Below, piece after piece: positions 34,734 through 46,952 of a stretch of DNA of 64,000 nt. A model generated the notes under the pieces. It did not search any database. It was not told the origin of the DNA and worked only from the letters and a program-made list of their open reading frames with translations. The stretch is from Coriaria nepalensis (lineage: Eukaryota > Streptophyta > Magnoliopsida > Cucurbitales > Coriariaceae). Position numbers and translations under genes: made by a program. The stretch is taken from contig CP114482.1 of the NCBI GenBank assembly GCA_027186245.1, forward strand, positions 253,001 through 317,000, in the 5' to 3' direction. The stretch's first letter is position 1; every line of letters starts with the position of its first letter.

Positions 34734-35645
34734 ATGGATGCCGGGAAAGAGTGGCGCATGATACGGTCTGCTGCTGGCCGTTCTTACGATAATACGATAA
34801 TCGATCCGACAATGTTAAAATTCCGGCCAATTGCGCCGAAACCTGCAGGCGGAGGATCTGGTTCAGGCTGTCCAGCTATGGATTATAAAAACGCGTTCAT
34901 CTCCAGAGGGAGAAAGAAGAGAAAGTACGTTAGGGTTAGGAAGAATAATAATAATAATAGTAAAAACAGACGGAGTAAGAAAACGATCATCCACGAAGAA
35001 GATCGATGTGGATCGTTGGATCAGGGATCTGTGACGCTGCAACTGTTACCAGAGAGAAGTGATAGGACCGGATCTCTACGCTTGTCCGATCGTGATGGTA
35101 CGGTCGCCGTCGATGATCTGGTTCCAGATCAGAATGATCAGGCTCCACTGAAGAATAGTTCTACTGATGAGAACTGCATGGGTAATAAAAGGGGGTCAGA
35201 TCTGACGGCTGAGATGCGGCGGAAGAGAGTGGCGGAGTCGTGGGTGACGGTAGAAGGTGTGACAGGCGCATGCATGGATCGAGATGATCAGTTTAACTTA
35301 GGAATGACAGACGAGGAGAGGATGAATAATCTGGAATGTGACACGTGTCCAGGGTTTATATCAGACGGTTCGAATACAGTACAGTGGGTGAACGGAGCGT
35401 TTAAGAGGATGGTGAGGGATGGCGGGGGACAGCTACCGGAGGTGACGGTACGGTTTGGTGTAAAAGGGATCAGATTGCCGTATTTGCCCTCGGCTTTTAC
35501 GTGCCAAGTAAAGCTGCAGTACACGTGGGGGAACGAGAGGTGTTCCAAGTTTGTGCCTTGTGATGTGTGGCGAATGGACGGCGGAGGATTTGCATGGAAG
35601 CTAGACGTTAAAGCTGCTCTTACTTTGGGTCCTAATTCCAACTAA
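34734..35645 (+). CDS. plant protein with DUF7950-type C-terminal domain, function unknown
   Basis: Single-exon gene of 303 residues. The N-terminus has a short conserved-looking block (IIDPTMLKFRPIAPKPAGGG), then a very basic patch (RGRKKRKYVRVRK, KNRRSKK), a likely nuclear signal. A low-complexity hydrophilic middle includes an Asn run. The C-terminal ~90 residues are ordered: WVNGAFKRMV, LPEVTVRFGVKG, FTCQVKLQYTWG, KFVPCDVWRMDGGGFAWKLD, VKAALTLG. This pattern is that of the uncharacterised plant family I know as DUF7950. The frame is open upstream to a GTG at 34728; ATG 34734 is the first Met. The basic patch suggests a nuclear role, which is inference only. Intact. Confidence 0.8.
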   Translation: MDAGKEWRMIRSAAGRSYDNTIIDPTMLKFRPIAPKPAGGGSGSGCPAMDYKNAFISRGRKKRKYVRVRKNNNNNSKNRRSKKTIIHEEDRCGSLDQGSVTLQLLPERSDRTGSLRLSDRDGTVAVDDLVPDQNDQAPLKNSSTDENCMGNKRGSDLTAEMRRKRVAESWVTVEGVTGACMDRDDQFNLGMTDEERMNNLECDTCPGFISDGSNTVQWVNGAFKRMVRDGGGQLPEVTVRFGVKGIRLPYLPSAFTCQVKLQYTWGNERCSKFVPCDVWRMDGGGFAWKLDVKAALTLGPNSN

Positions 35646-38600
35646 ACTCAATAAATTCGAAACAAGAACAAAAAAACAACAATCTTCAGGTATACCAAAT
35701 TAAAACACATGTACATTCCGAAAAGCAAACAAAAATCCCATTCTTTACAACAGTGGGAATGAAATTAAGTTGCTAACGGATCCAAATCAAACACCGGAAT
35801 GGCTCCCCTGTAATTGAAGTTGCATTTGATTCGTATCTTTCTATACCCATTACAGCTAATTTGGTTTGGGTTCTTGCTTTAGTATCTTTATTATACCATG
35901 CATCACGAAGGTAATTAAGAAGCATTTTTAGCAGAAAGATACAGCTAGCTAAAAACTGAGATCACTTGCACATGCATATGCATTTACACACATCTATTTT
36001 CCCCTATTCCGATTTTTTCTTGTTAATTTATCGATTGCTAACCAACTTAATTCGCTGCTGCGTTCATTTGACAGGATCTTGATGAATAATTTATGAATGA
36101 CTTCCAATCTGAAGCCATGCAGAAAGAGGTATCTAGCTACCTAGCTAGCTGAAAGGTAATTGGCAATGGAAGTATATATGTGATATATATCTATATTAAC
36201 TATAAATATGATATGTATATATATAATATCTGTAATGAGAAAGAGTTAGGCGAGTAATGACCATTTGATGTTCATTAAGCAACCATGTATTAGTGGATCA
36301 AATTCTGCCCTATCGATCAAGCTACCTGGAAATTCGGCAAAGCCGCAAATGGGGTTGATTCAAGCGGATGGGGCTGCTTTACACTACTCAAAATATCAAT
36401 GCCGCCTGAAAGTGTGAATAAAGCTTGGGAATCTGATTGCAGTTTAAACTACATCTCTACATATATATGTTATTTCAGAATTAGATGACCATATATGTAT
36501 GTATATATGTGTGTGCATGTATATATATATGTATGTATGTATGTTATTATATTGGATTGTTAGGAGGTTATTGAAAAAATAATTTTTGAAATATGATCAG
36601 TTTTTTATAAAATTTCACAAATAATAGTAAAACTTGTTTCGGAATGTATTCGGTTTTTGATAATATGAAAAAATAAGTAGATTTTTTACTAATTTCTCAT
36701 ATTTATAGATAAAATTAGTATATATTTATGAAACAGTGTAAAATGTCATATATTAATTTTTTTATACTGTTTCACGAATAATCACATTAAAAAAAAAAAA
36801 CAGTTAAATTGTTTTAACTGTTATATTTGAATTCATGAAATTCAATTTTTAACGGTAATTAATTATTTTAACTATAAACCGTTTAAATAAAATAGTAAAA
36901 ACGCTTAATAAATGCTAAAAACGTCTCATGCCCACGCTGTTCGCGTATGCAAGTCATGATCAACTCTCAATTCTTATTTATTATTATAAATATTAATTAT
37001 TTACAATTATTTATAAATATTTTAAAAAAAATTTCATTTTCCAATATAAGATCCATTTATAAAATATATTTTAGACTTAAACATTGAAATTATTTCTCTT
37101 TAACTAATTAAAAATCTAATATATAATCTATCATAAATACATGTGCTACTTAAAAATTTATCAATCAAATTATTAGAGAAGCACATGTCGATTAATGGAC
37201 ATGCTGTCAGCTTGTATCGTCTAAAGATGGGTTCTTAACGAGCATGTCTTCCGCAGAAGTTGTGGTTAAATTTTTGATTAAATTTTTGAAGTTCTTTCTT
37301 AGTTCTTACTCAAGATCGGAACAATATTTTGGTTGGGAAAGAGGGAACACTTATGAACTGTGTACGTTGGTGATGGCGACATGAGATGATTGAAGAAGTG
37401 GCTATACGACATGTAGTAAGAAGTTCTCTAAGAAAAACGACCGCCGTATTAACCACTCAATCCGACACTAATTAATATTGAGTCGAAGAGATTAAGGTTA
37501 ATTTATACAGTTAATCTAGCTCAATGGCAGCTAACAAGTTCTTTATTAATCGTCTAAAGGTGAACAAATCAGCCATAAAAGGGATAAACGGGTTGGGGTA
37601 CCTACCTTGGCAGATTCTTGGCAGGTTAATCTGAGCCCCTTACAGTTAGTTTAAAAGATTTAAAAGTATAAACTTATAAACAGTACAAAAATTGTAATCT
37701 CCCCTAAACATTTTATAATACTATTTTCCTTCTTCCCCAAATCCACTCCTCCATCTCTTCCTCTGCTGTTAGAGGCGCCGCCGCCGTCTCAGCCATGACT
37801 GTTGGAGCACCAAAAAAAAAAACCTCCATAGCTGCAGATCACCTAGCTCTCCCTCTCTTCCATTCTACCATGCACCTCCACCCCCTCTCTTTCTTCACTT
37901 CTCTCTTACTCCATCATTCTCGGGCGAATCTGGCTGTTAAGATCCCAAATTCGCATCTGACTTCTTAAAAATCGCAGATTAGCAGCTTGGATTCTCAGGA
38001 TTCTCATTAGCAAATTTCAACTTTTTAAACCAACAAACCTAATTAAATTTTAATTAAATCAAATACCCAAATTAACATAATAGGTACCAAACCCATATAT
38101 AGCAACTCCTCCGTCGGGGGACATGGGGTCTCTCTTGATTCGCTTGATCACATAGACCCCACAATCCGACGCTCCAAATTACTCGGACGGAAATGGAAAA
38201 ATTGAGGTCGGTCGCCTTATAGAAGGAAGTCTACTCGCCTTTCTCTCTTCTTTTCTTCTCTCTCCTCGCTCGATAGCGAGTTGCCGAGTTGTTCAAGTTT
38301 TCACTTTCTTCGTCTTCCTCTCGTCGAGTGGCTCTGCTAGTGGATTCAGATTGCGGCCCAGATTCAGCCTCTCTGTCTAGGGTTTTAGCTCCTCTCACTC
38401 TTCTATCTCCTCTCTAAGTTATCGCAGAGCTTCCGTTTCTTTTTTTTTTCCCGCATTATTCTTCGAGATAAGTCAGATTTGTGCTTCGTAATTTATCGGC
38501 ATAGTTTGTTTTTTCTGCTGGGGAATTTGTATCCGTGCGACTTTTCTGTGTAATTCTCGTTGCGAGGCGGGAATTTGGCATTTGGAATTTGGCGGGCAGC

Positions 38601-39163
38601 GTAGATGTTGCAACGGGTAATTTGTTCTTAGGGCTTTATATAAGTTTCAATTTTCGCTTAAATCTGTGTCAATCCTGTTGGGTTGGTGAAAAAAAAATGT
38701 TAGGCTTCTGTCCTATGTTCCTTACTTTCTAATAATCATAAGAGCTTCACTTGAATTTAGTGTAAAAGGGTGAGTTTTATGCGATCTTAGCTGTTTACTG
38801 GCAAAATCACGAGTTGGTTAGGGAAAAAAATAATATATCTAATGATTTTGTATTATGCCGGTTTTGTCCATTGCATTATAGTGAACTAAAAAGGGAGGGG
38901 TATCAGTTGAGTACTTCAAGCTGCTGCTCTTGAGCGAAAATTGTTTGCAATTTGCACTGAGAAGCCATATTAGGAAGAATGTTTTGACGATTTGAGTTGT
39001 TTATGAATCTTTTGTGAGGAAGTGTTAGAAAATTAGGCAGTCTTTAACTTGCATGGTTGACATATTGCAGCGATACATGAACAAATGTTTAAAAGGAAAT
39101 TGCAGTCTCAGAGCAATTTGATGCGACTAACTCAATAACTAGTCATTAGTTATACAGTTGGAA
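35646..39163. other. intergenic region and leader of the GTE gene
   Basis: About 3.5 kb with no protein gene. 36180-36550 is rich in TATG/TATA simple repeats. 36600-37150 is AT-rich with short inverted repeats around ttcacgaataatca. From 38220 to 38420 the DNA becomes CT-rich and contains the leader-like word ctagggttttag, so transcription of the GTE gene probably begins there with a 5' UTR intron before 39164. The ORF at 38535-38732 lies inside that leader and is not convincing. Confidence 0.45.
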
Positions 39164-42100
39164 ATGGTGATGGCTAAAAATGAAAGATTTCCTGGAGGGT
39201 TCTATAGTAATGCGGTTGAGATGATGGGTGAATCAGAGGGATCTGGTAGCTCAGGACGAGCAGACGCTGAAATCACTGCTTCAGAGGATTCAAATGCCCC
39301 ATCAAGGAAATGTATTAGTTTAAACTCCAACTATAGCACGGGTTTTGATGTACCTACTCAAGTTCTTTCCTTGTCAAAAATTTCACCATCCGAAAATAAA
39401 GATTTGATTCATAGACTGCAGATGGAACTTGAACAGATTCGTATCCTTCAAAAGAAAGTTCAATTACATAGAATAAATGGTGTCACGGTGCCAACTTCAA
39501 GTGATATTCTTAGCAGTAGCTATGGGCAAAATGGGCTGCATGTTGAGAATTTCAAGAAAACATCAGTTCTGCCTCCTGGCCCAGGGAAGAAAGTAAACCC
39601 TCCGGGTAATAAAAAGGGGAATGGAAGCCATAGAGGTACTTCTGGAAGGTTTGAGTCTGCACCGCCACCTTCATCATCTAGCACTGCCAGTGTAATTGTG
39701 ATGAAACAATGTGACACCCTGTTAAAACGATTGATGTCGCATCAACATGCTTGGGTTTTCAAGGCCCCTGTTGATGTTGTAAAACTGAATATTCCTGATT
39801 ATTTGACTATCATCAAACATCCAATGGATTTGGGGACAGTAAAGACCAAGTTAGCTTCCAAAGCATACTCAACCCCTTTGGAGTTTCTTGCTGATGTGAG
39901 GCTTACGTTCTCTAATGCAATGACTTACAACCCTCCTGGAAATGATGTGCATGTGATGGCTGATACTCTCAGTAAGCTTTTTGAGGCTAGATGGAAAGCG
40001 ATTGAGAAGAAATTACCAAAAGGTGAAGTCCATCATCTACCAGAAAAATCAGGTCCGCGTGAAGATTTTGGAACTGCAGAGCCTATGCTTCCATCGAAAA
40101 AGAGGAAACTCACTTCAGTGCCCCAAGAAGTTATTCCAGTACCTGCTAAGCATATAATGTCCGACAAGGAAAAGCAAAACATAGGCAGAGAATTGGAGTC
40201 TTTGCTAGGAGACATGCCTTTACACATCATTGATTTCTTGAGGGAGCACAGTAGTGGTGGAAAGGACTGTGGAGAGGATGAGATTGAAATTGATATTGAT
40301 GATCTCAGTAACGATACATTGTTCAAGTTGCGGAAGCTTCTAGATGAATATATGCTGGAAAAACAGAAGGACAATAGAAGATCTGAACCTTGTGAGATAG
40401 GGGTATTAGTTTACTCCCCTTCCATCAAAGTATGAGCGCGAGCTGTTGTCCATTTTCTTAGATGTTCGAATGACAGCAACACTCCTGTTTTTTCTTTTCT
40501 CTTTCACAGCTGAAACTTGAGTCTGGATTGAGCAATTCTTCTATGCCGCCTTGTAGAGGTGATATTCCCAACTAGTTAATTGCGAATGTGAATCTGACAT
40601 TTTTTCTGTAGCGGTATCTTTGAACCAACTTCCTCACATTTTGTGCTCTTGTAGGAAGTGATCCAATTGATGAAGATGTTGACATTGGTGAAAATGAACT
40701 TCCTGTTTCAAGCTACCCTCCTGTTGAGATAGAGAAGGATTCAGCCCTTAGAAATGGTAATTGTATCAACCCAAACCTTTTTCAGTGGTTGGTTAAATAT
40801 TTGGTTAGCATCCATAGTTTTCTGGTGTTTCAACATGTAAAGAAAACATATAGTTATAGCTGAGATTTATTAGGTGCGTCAGAATTTTATCTGTCCTTTT
40901 GTAGTTCTTAGTTGTGAATGTTCTGCAGATTCAGATTCTAGCAATTCTTCTGGAAGTGCATCAGACAGTGAAAAACTCTCGAGTCAAGTAAGAGTGAATA
41001 AGGTATTTGATGGTGCTGAGTTAGCTATATACGTTCTGTTGGCATATTGTTCACTCATTATCATGCTTTTATTGCTGGTATTCAGTTTATGAAGAACGTT
41101 GTATGTGAGTCATAGCTAATTGCTCTGTACTCTTCTTCAGGTTCCAGAGGCCTCTGGTACTGATGCCCAATTTGAAGAAAAGACTATTGGGGAGGATGCC
41201 CTTGAAAGAAATCGTGAGTTGTTATGGTTTTTTTCGTCAATAGTTCTTAGTACCCTGTAAAATCCTGCTTAAGGTTATTATATTTCCCCCAGGACCATCT
41301 ATTTTCTTAATCCTTGTGGAATATCACTTTCTGATAAATATACCATTTACCTGAAGAAAAGCCTCTTTCATTATTGCTATTCTTCTGCTTCTTCGATATT
41401 GCCCGCTTATACATGGTTTTTATGTAGAATCCATTAGCGGGTTGGATCAAGTTGAGCTTACTTCGCAGTACAAGCCAAGCTCTGTCGAGTCAGATTTCAA
41501 TCAAGATGGTAAGCTAAAGAATAACGGAAGAAGGTTACTCTGGTAGTTTTGAAGTAACTTCAAAGATATGACCTGTTAACCATTGTAGGGGAGGATAGTG
41601 CTGCAACGGACCCTCAAAAACGTTATAGAGCTGCTCTATTGAAAAACCGTTTTGCCGATACTATCCTAAGGGCTCGAGAAAAGACACTGACACAGGTGCT
41701 TTTACTAATCTAGGCTATTTATTATACCAGTATATTCTCTGGACTTGTGAGATGAAACGTTTCTGTGGCTGAGCCAGAGCCAGGGTGAGAAGGGGGACCC
41801 TGAGAAACTTCGACGGGAGAGGGAGGAACTAGACCTTCAGCGGAGGAGAGGTTGTGATATTAACTTCAATTTTAGTGTCATGTGTGCATTTGGTTCAGCA
41901 TTTGAAACTGCAGTCTGTACAAACTAGAGTTTGTGTAAATTGAGTTTTGCATTTTCTCACTAGGCATTTGGTACAAGCTGGAGTTTTTTTTGGGCCTATA
42001 CTGGATTTTAAACCTCAACTGGAGTGTCGAATGCTGAAACAAACTTCGGTGAATGTATATGTATAATATTAACATGTAGAACTTTGCAAATTTACAACCA

Positions 42101-42576
42101 GAAAAAGCTCGATTGCAAGCAGAAGCCAAGGCAGCAGAGGATGCACGAAGGCAAGCTGAAGCAGAAGCTGCTGCTGAGGCTAGACAGAAGAGGGAGCTTG
42201 CGAGGGAAGCAGCAAGGCAAGCATTGCTTCAGGTAACAGAACACATTATTTCTGGATAATCATAGTCATGTCCCCTCTTTGTTTTCCGGGCTCTAATTGG
42301 AAATTTATGTAGATGGAGAAAACTGTTTATATCAATGAAAATTCCCGGTTTCTAGAAGACTTGGAAATGCTTAGGAAAGTACCAGCTGATCAGTTACCGA
42401 GCTCTGTAGATGAGACAAGCCCGGATCGCTCACAAGACGAATTGGGTAGTTTCAAATTTGGAAGCAATCCGTTGGAACAACTTGGTCTGTACATGAAAGA
42501 TGACGAAGAGGACGAGGAAGTCGAGCCTCCAGTTCCAAATTCTGTAAACGATGTAGAGGAGGGAGAAATAGATTAA
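39164..42576 (+). CDS. bromodomain-NET protein, GTE8/9/10 group
   Basis: Nuclear acetyl-lysine reader of the plant GTE (BET) family. Ten coding exons join in frame: 39164-40429, 40510-40558, 40655-40756, 40929-41002, 41141-41213, 41428-41508, 41589-41695, 41784-41850 (or 41778), 42102-42232, 42313-42576, giving about 737 residues. Bromodomain at ~180-280: [40 protein letters not shown] and [17 protein letters not shown], with the acetyl-lysine Asn (YNPP) kept. NET domain at ~330-410: [20 protein letters not shown], then [20 protein letters not shown]. The C-terminus has a serine-rich stretch, a long Ala/Glu/Arg coiled coil ([19 protein letters not shown]) and the conserved tail [20 protein letters not shown]...EEGEID. 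The long coiled-coil C-terminus separates GTE8-12 from shorter GTEs. No lesion. Confidence 0.95.
41886..42044. mobile_element. MITE-like inverted repeat in a GTE intron
   Basis: Within the intron 41851-42101 the sequence at 41889-41914 (tttggttcagcatttgaaac...) and that at 42018-42043 read in reverse (tttgtttcagcattcgacac...) match at about 22 of 26 bases. Total length is about 160 bp, as for a small non-autonomous DNA element. I see no clear target-site duplication. Confidence 0.5.
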
Positions 42577-42883
42577 GATGTTAATCTGTTCTTTTCTTTT
42601 GTACTGTCTGAATCATCAAGTAAAAGAATGGAATATGCTTTCGCCCGAGTACTCTTTTCTATACGAGTTGCTTAATCCTTCTGTTTCTAGAACCATTTTG
42701 TTCGTCTTTTGAGATAGAACTGTAGTTGCGACTAGGAATCAAGTACTTAATTCGTATAAACATTTCCGAAAGGGAATTCTATATAGCACAAATCAAAGTA
42801 AAGGTTACAACGATTTATACCTAATACAAACACTACACTACTAAAGTAAAAGCTCATAAATTGAGAAGGCACGAGTTGTCTTT

Positions 42884-44942
42884 TCAAGAGTAAAACTGGT
42901 AAGTCTTGGCTTGGATTATGATAGTTCTCAACCCGCCAATTGGTGCTAGAATCATCAAAATCACTCCCAGGACAATGCAAATCTGAGGAGCAAGAATGGA
43001 AGCCACATCTTAAATATTAAGAGCAGAATAAACTATAAAAACAAAACAGCAATCGGTCTAGGACATACCCAATTCCCCCACCACGACAAGCCGAACTTCT
43101 TCGGTTTGTATATGGACAGCCACATTATGCACGGCAGCTTCAAAATTGACAGGAAAGAAAGGAAAGATGTGATGAGGATCTCACTAGCAAGTAAACAGAG
43201 CGTTAACATCTGACAAGGCTTAAGAAACAGAGAGCTGTGCTTACAAAATACGTAGTTGGGGCAAAAGCAAATCCTCCAAAGAATGAAAGAAGACCACTAA
43301 AGAAAGGGAATGTAATGGCAAGAAACATTGTCAATGCTGCAATACATAATACATGGAGCGAGTTAGGGACAACAGTAATGGCAGATCATGTCGGGAAACT
43401 GCTCCGACCAAAAGATCAAAGGGAAAACTGGGAGGAGTTGAGAGTTTTTACGTACCCACATATGAGTTTCTTACAATAAACCGAAGCATGAAACTAGGCT
43501 TGCAGTGTAATTTCTTAACCAAAACAGTTTCTAACATGTCAAACACTGGCATTGCATAAATCTGTATATTGACAAAAACAAAAGCAAGCTTTGATTAGTA
43601 CATGTGCATTAAAAGCTCAAGGGGAACCTACTTATAAAACAAATACCTGATAACTTCCAATGACATGAATCACAACAAACATGTTAGCCATTGCAATAAG
43701 CCAAGCGGGTTTCTCCAACGAAATGAGAATATTGTCATCCACAGAGTTTCCAAACATATAAAACCCGATAAAAGCAACCGGAAAATAGCAAAGAGCCACT
43801 ACAATATAGGCCACGATGACTCCTCGCCACATCGGCACCTTAGATGGCTGTTCAGGTGTGGAGGGGATAGTTGCTTGGATCTCCAACACCACATTGTGAC
43901 CGGCATAAGCAAATGCCACATCACCTAATGCTGTCAAGAAGTTGAACACTGTTCCTGATGTTGAATGAGACTTATAACCGTACTGTATGTCTGATTGCTT
44001 TCCTTTGTCAACCGAAGCTCCCCAAGCTATTGTAGAGTAGCTGCAATTTTTCCACAGTATACCATATGTTAGCGAAAGTGATCAAAAGTCTTATAACAAG
44101 AAGACAAAAGTAGACAAACCTCAAAGACATGACGGCAGCAGCCAATGAGACGCCAGAGATGGAGTTGAAGTTCGGGAGATGAGAGAGGACAAAGTGGACA
44201 GAAGCAAAGATCATGATGAAGTAACTAAGCTTGATGCTCTTGCAATCAGGGCAAACAGTGTCATGGAACTTCTTTAAGGATTGTCCACCAGTCACCATAT
44301 AAATAATGTTGACACCAACTTCAACAATAAGCTGTTGAGGAATCACAATATAGAGCCCCAGTTTCTCGCCAAATGCATATTGGCCCAGTTCATGATATCT
44401 ATCGAATCGCCTCCCTGGAACCATTTCATGCATCTGTACCATCTGCCATAGTGTGTAAAATGTGATTATCCATGATAGGATTAGAATCACTATTCCGGGG
44501 CCCCTGCGATTAAATAAGTACCAGATTCGATCAGTTTTGAGAATGCTAACAGTCTCTCCCACGTGTAGGCGTATAGCATACGCAAGGAAATGAAAAACAA
44601 GCCAAACAGAAGCACGTAAATATGTAGAAATTACCATCCAAGACTGGCCATGGCATGTGGGAGACTGAGAACACCTGCACCGACCATGGCGGTAACATTG
44701 TGGAAAGCCGAGTACCACCATTTTGCATTTCTCGAGGATGTTATCGGAAGCCATTCATCTATTGCTCTTTGTTCCTTTGATTTTCCATCAAGCTGTGATT
44801 CACTCTATGAAAAATAGAAAAGGCAATCAATCAAATAGTGAACTAGTATGGAATTATCATTGACGGAGAGACTACTCACTAATATGGAACTATCATGATT
44901 AGTGCTTCCTTCAGCTTCATCATAAGCTTCATTAGATCCCAT
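42884..44942 (-). CDS. lysine/histidine transporter-like amino acid permease (LHT)
   Basis: Proton-coupled amino-acid importer of the plasma membrane (AAAP/ATF family). Eight exons join in frame: 44880-44942, 44635-44804, 44120-44503, 43647-44040, 43456-43561, 43245-43336, 43069-43137, 42884-42982, giving 458 residues. The hydrophilic N-terminus leads into the LHT signature [39 protein letters not shown]. Then follow [84 protein letters not shown] and [12 protein letters not shown]. About ten or eleven TM helices are expected. LHT1 and LHT6 both neighbour matching genes in Arabidopsis, so I do not choose. It is tail-to-tail with the GTE gene, about 300 bases apart. No lesion. Confidence 0.94.
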
Positions 44943-46952
44943 GACCGATCAATTATCATACAAAACTCGAGCAATAAACAGTTTGTAAAGATTGATAAGC
45001 AAAAATGATCTCATGTCCCATTTGTATTTATAGAGGAAGAGTTTTCTTATCAAAACACGTACGACACATGTACAGTATTCATAGATGTTTGACTGACTTT
45101 TCTCTGTTTTTAGATAATGAACTTGACCTTTCCAATGTCATCGGACCCTCAAGACGTAAAAGGTGGGCCAATCTGAATCTTCTCTTCTATGAATTCACCC
45201 ACGTGGACTTTTTTTTTTCTCAAAACAAAAACAAAAACATATATTTCAACACTGTATAAACGACTTGTGAATGTTCACGTCTCTATAGCTTTCAGACAGT
45301 TTGATTCTTGCCTACAACCAGTTCTCAAATGGCGTGCTCAGTAAATGGTCAATAAGTTTGAAGTGTGGAGCTCTATAATGTCTGAACTTATCATCATCAA
45401 TCTGTAAACGTAAGCTTCATTTTCCAAAAGTCTTAAAGATGACGAACTCTAAACAAATTGAAATATAGCGTACAGGCAGAGATGTATATATAGAAGTATA
45501 ATTTGATATATATATATAATATGTAGGAAGATGAACATTTCATATAAATATTGCACATATGAAATTATTACAACTTAAGGTAGTAGCTAGTGAATTAGAG
45601 GCCAGAAAAATATGGCAACAAACAAACATAAACTTCCAACTTACTCATCTTCTTCTATGTCAAACTTTAACTGAGGGTCCTACACAAGGAATGCTCAAAG
45701 TCTTTTGAATTTTGTTTTTCCATTGTAATCAAAATCTAGCTTTTCTCAACAAGTCATGAGCTAATTATAATCAAGCTACACATATGGCAGCAGGCTGATT
45801 GTAAATCTGATCAACAAACAGCTTCCTCTCAGTTCGACTTTCATCGATTAACCATAGCGCACCGAAACAGAAATATTGGCTCCTGATCCTCTTATGACCG
45901 GGCCGTCTCTTAGCACCTTTCGACGTTTCGACATCACACATTGTTTGTATTTAAAACTAAGGAGTTATCTAACTTAAAATTTATCAGGTAAAGTTTATAA
46001 TAGAATCATAAAATCATCCGATAAATATTACAATATAAATTTCATAATTTCAAATCCAACAACTAATAGGAACGTTTATAATTCATTTGCGTCACAAAAA
46101 CATTTAATCATCGATATCACCAGAATTGCAGTTTAACTTCTTCTTTGCAAGTTATAATAGTACCTCGTCTCTTAACAGCATTGCATTCTCCTCCTCCAAT
46201 TGTGTCACTAGAGTTTCTAGCTCCACAGTATAAAGTCTTATCAATTCAAAAACAACCACCCAATTCAGGATTCAGAATTCGGATTAATCAAGATGGTGGG
46301 GCCGGACCCTTTGTTTATGATAATCAAATGAATGCTAGAAAACTGCAGCATCTGGACATGAGAAGTAATTCAAGGGAAGGAACCACCAATCATAATGTTT
46401 GAAAACCGGCTCCATTGTCACATGCCTAATGCCTAATGCCTAATGCCTAATGCCTAATGCCTAATGCCTAATGCCCGGTCATCATTGTGTGATCCGTACT
46501 CAATTTCATTCTATTGTCTATATGCAATCAGGTCCATTTCACCAATTTCTCACTCACTTTTGGAAAATCAATTCTATAAAATGTATTTTTTCACTCATTC
46601 TGTTCATCTACCAATTCTCATTCCTCTTGCTGAATAATAACCAAACATATCATAAATATCTCTCTATATGTATCATTATAGATTGTGTATATATATATAT
46701 ATACTATGCTGACTATCATCTCTTAAATCTCTTATCATTAGTTCAAATCCAAGATTAATTGATTTGGGCCTCTTATCAGCCCATAAAATTTTCATTAAGC
46801 AACCAGCTAATAGCCCAAATATTGCGTATCAGCCCGCTTTCTTTAAGGATCTGCTCATCAAAATAAATCATGGGCCCAATTAGACCCCAAGGCCTTAAAC
46901 CCTCTATCGCACAGATCTCCATTTCCAGCTACCAATTTTTAATTACATCAAA
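44943..46952. other. intergenic, divergent LHT and prohibitin promoters
   Basis: About 2 kb between two divergent starts. An ORF at 46145-46402 shows no family motif. A TA run lies at 46688-46702. GGGCC and GGCCC words at 46765-46885 (like plant site II / TCP-type motifs) lie just upstream of prohibitin, as is common for genes of mitochondrial proteins; that regulatory reading is inference. Confidence 0.4.
46422..46475. repeat. heptamer tandem repeat, TAATGCC x7
   Basis: Seven perfect copies of TAATGCC run from 46427 to 46475, preceded by a partial copy (atgcc). It lies about 480 bases upstream of the prohibitin start. Confidence 0.95.

Noticed and set aside
43237..43928. ORFs on the + strand across the LHT gene
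   Set aside because: They are antisense shadows of LHT exons, which are strongly supported on the minus strand.
46145..46402. 85-residue ORF between LHT and prohibitin
   Set aside because: No recognisable family, no splice partners; codon-like look but insufficient support.
46730..46760. tagttcaaatcc, resembling a tRNA T-loop
   Set aside because: No acceptor stem, D-arm or anticodon arm can be folded around it.
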